Shown piece by piece: positions 62,556 to 64,000 of a DNA stretch of 64,000 nucleotides; position 1 is the first letter of the stretch, and each line of letters begins with the position of its first letter. Source of the DNA: Panorpa germanica. Lineage: Eukaryota > Arthropoda > Insecta > Mecoptera > Panorpidae. Made by a program: the position numbers and the translations under genes. The stretch covers positions 8,308,001 to 8,372,000 of the forward strand of contig OY783216.1 of the NCBI GenBank assembly GCA_963678705.1. Direction: 5' to 3'. The notes beneath the pieces are model-generated. The model ran no database searches, was not told where the DNA came from, and saw only the letters and a program-made list of their open reading frames with translations.

Positions 62556-62640
62556 CTCGGAATTCGAGATACCCAGCTGTAAGTCTGTAAATACTTGTAT
62601 ATTGACACCCTAAAAGTTGTCTCTAAACCTACATATGGTA
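62556..62640 (-). repeat. Inverted-pair arm, right copy
   Basis: The reverse complement of 59794-59877 (about 83 of 85 positions identical). Between the two arms lies the RNase H-bearing retrotransposon fragment. Confidence 0.85.
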
Positions 62641-62662
62641 GGGTGTGCGCAACTATTAAATT

Positions 62663-62678
62663 TCAAGGTCAAAGGTCA
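62663..62678 (+). promoter_or_regulatory. Perfect DR1 nuclear-receptor motif
   Basis: TCAAGGTCAAAGGTCA contains AGGTCA twice with one base between, the DR1 arrangement bound by HNF4/RXR-type receptors, and TCAAGGTCA, the extended half-site of FTZ-F1/ERR-type receptors. No promoter is identified next to it; it lies in repeat-derived sequence and may be chance or a transposon feature. Confidence 0.3.
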
Positions 62679-63555
62679 CAAAAATCGGTTTTTTGCGCTT
62701 TTTTTGTAAATATCTTATTTCCTATGGGTTTTTTGAAATTTGTATTTATTATCAATATTGTAGAATACAAAATTCCCTACAAATTTTGTTTAAAAAATTT
62801 TTTTATACGGTGAACCGTTTTCAAGATAGAGGGCGGAGACCGCGCGGTCATAGGATCACTTCAGGTCAACCGGTGCCTCCGGTCGAAAACGCGCCATATA
62901 TAGTTGATGAACTATCGATAAATCAATGATTATAAATATTTGTCAATTTTTATTAACTATTATATTACATTTTATCATTTTCTTCATGCATTAAATCTAT
63001 ATCTATTCAATAATACTGATAACCGTTTCCTAAAATTAAAAAATAATTAAGGGAAAAACTTAAATCATAATATAATTATATTCCCATTTACTCTAATGAC
63101 ATTTTAAATAGAAAATAATTAAGTGCATTGTTTGAACCGCGATTATTTTTGCGATGTTGTACGATGATGTTGCCGAAAAATGTGAAGAAAACCACGTTAA
63201 TGTTTTTTCGTTTAAAATTAATTTATTCAAACTACAAGCAACTGTGCAAAAATGGAATGTCTTTGTTCGTCGAATATAATAGTTAAAGTTAATAGTAAAA
63301 TAAACATAAGTACAATACAATCTAAATTACAATGTTACTAGCACAATCCTTAGACTAATAATGAATACAAAATTTACAATCAATTTACATTTATAACAAA
63401 AAAAAACTAAAATTAAAGAGCCGATGTGGTCCATCAGCAGGTTCTGTCTATTAAGAGTTATAGTACGCAACATGCATCTTCTTTAAAATCTGTAAATTTT
63501 AAAATCCTTCCACTACGTCAAAAATTATACCTGGGAATTATTATATTATAGAACT
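62679..63555. other. Spacer before the terminal pseudogene
   Basis: 62815-62900 is locally CpG-rich (GCGCGGTCA, CCGGTGCCTCCGGTCG) and partly self-complementary. No gene seen. Confidence 0.4.
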
Positions 63556-64000
63556 ATGGCTGATTTGTGTTTTCTATGTAATAAGTCAGATTCGGGAGGT
63601 GAATCGCTTATTGAAGTAGTGCGCGGTATGAAATCTCTACGAACTGCAATGTGCGGATGTTCTTATTGTTGAAACTGCAATTGAAGAATCAAAGTCTGAA
63701 AAAACTGCAGTTATAATAGGACAAGATATTGATTTACCTGTCATTTTAATTGGGCGTACACTGTCTTACGAACAAGAAATTTTCTTTAAAAAAGTTGGGA
63801 AAGGAAATGTAAAAACGGAGATATACTCGACTAAAAGTTTTGATAATTATCCTCATTCCAAAACACATATTTTATTTCTGCACGCATTAAGTGGGTGTGA
63901 CACAACTTCTGCGCTTTTTAAAAAGGGAAAAAAACATTTTTAAAAGTTTTTGAGAAACTGACAAATTTGGATGAACTAGCTGCAGCATTTGAGGAAGAAA
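63556..64000 (+). pseudogene. Deleted, frameshifted PIN/XPG-like multicopy protein
   Basis: An ATG at 63556 opens MADLCFLCNKSDSGGES and MKSLRTA, then the frame breaks near 63650. One base shifted, it continues ADVLIVETAIEES, IIGQDIDLPVILIG, YSTKSFDNYPHSKTHIL, FLHALSGCDTTSALFKKGKK to a stop at 63941. One missing A in a homopolymer causes that stop; KVFEKLTNLDELAAAFEE follows in the restored frame and runs off the window. The D-DL and LHALSGCDTTSA blocks recall a protein family present in many copies in aphids, ants and other invertebrates and resembling PIN/XPG-type nucleases; I infer this from memory of the motifs. Its first about 30 residues are joined directly to the C-terminal third, so the middle has been deleted. 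Two frame breaks plus the deletion make it a pseudogene, probably spread by a transposable element. Confidence 0.6.

Overview
This is a 64 kb piece of a eukaryotic nuclear genome, most likely an arthropod and probably an insect. It is strongly A+T-rich, has no densely packed genes, and is full of short degenerate transposon remains. The one host-gene piece I recognise is an exon with proper GT-AG borders. The transposon mix (DUF4817/mariner-type transposase, RNase H-bearing non-LTR retrotransposons, Helitron-like ends, many MITEs) is typical of insects with repeat-rich genomes. I cannot name the species from sequence alone.

Layout. 1-9.2 kb: A+T-rich spacer with small foldback repeats, a 26-bp direct repeat around a pyrimidine-rich segment, and a palindromic MITE at 6.7 kb. 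9.19-9.53 kb: a perfect 344-bp inverted repeat (two identical 166-bp arms, 12-nt loop). 10-23 kb: MITE family A (two copies), a Helitron-like pair member and several low-complexity tracts. 23.7-26.6 kb: a broken DUF4817-type transposase start followed by family G MITEs. 28.9-29.7 kb: an element with long terminal inverted repeats and TTAA borders that contains a retrotransposon gag-like zinc-knuckle remnant. 30.06-30.25 kb: a complete TA-flanked MITE. 38.5-39.1 kb: the longer Helitron-like copy. 41.5-43.9 kb: a family A element holding a 193-bp satellite array of about 8.8 copies. 50.6 and 51.8 kb: tails of non-LTR retrotransposons. 51.5-51.7 kb, minus strand: an exon of an acid-sphingomyelinase-like phosphodiesterase, the only confident host coding sequence. 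55.6-56.4 kb: microsatellites and an end-to-end Helitron-like element. 59.8/62.6 kb: a nearly identical inverted pair 2.7 kb apart. 60.8-61.24 kb: the RNase H end of a non-LTR polymerase. 63.56 kb to the end: an internally deleted, frameshifted copy of a multicopy invertebrate protein with a PIN/XPG-like look, running off the window.

How it fits together. Most of the window reads as intron or intergenic DNA. The sphingomyelinase-like exon stands alone, so its gene probably has introns of many kilobases, and some or most of the window may lie inside that gene on the minus strand; this is inference. The transposon pieces are mainly non-autonomous or dead: each protein-coding one shows a stop, frameshift, truncation or lost ligand. 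I found no rRNA, convincing tRNA, CRISPR array or operon. The best leads are the perfect palindrome, the transposon-borne satellite, the young inverted pair and the TTAA-bordered element with the gag fragment. Coordinates of repeats were set by eye and may be off by a few bases.
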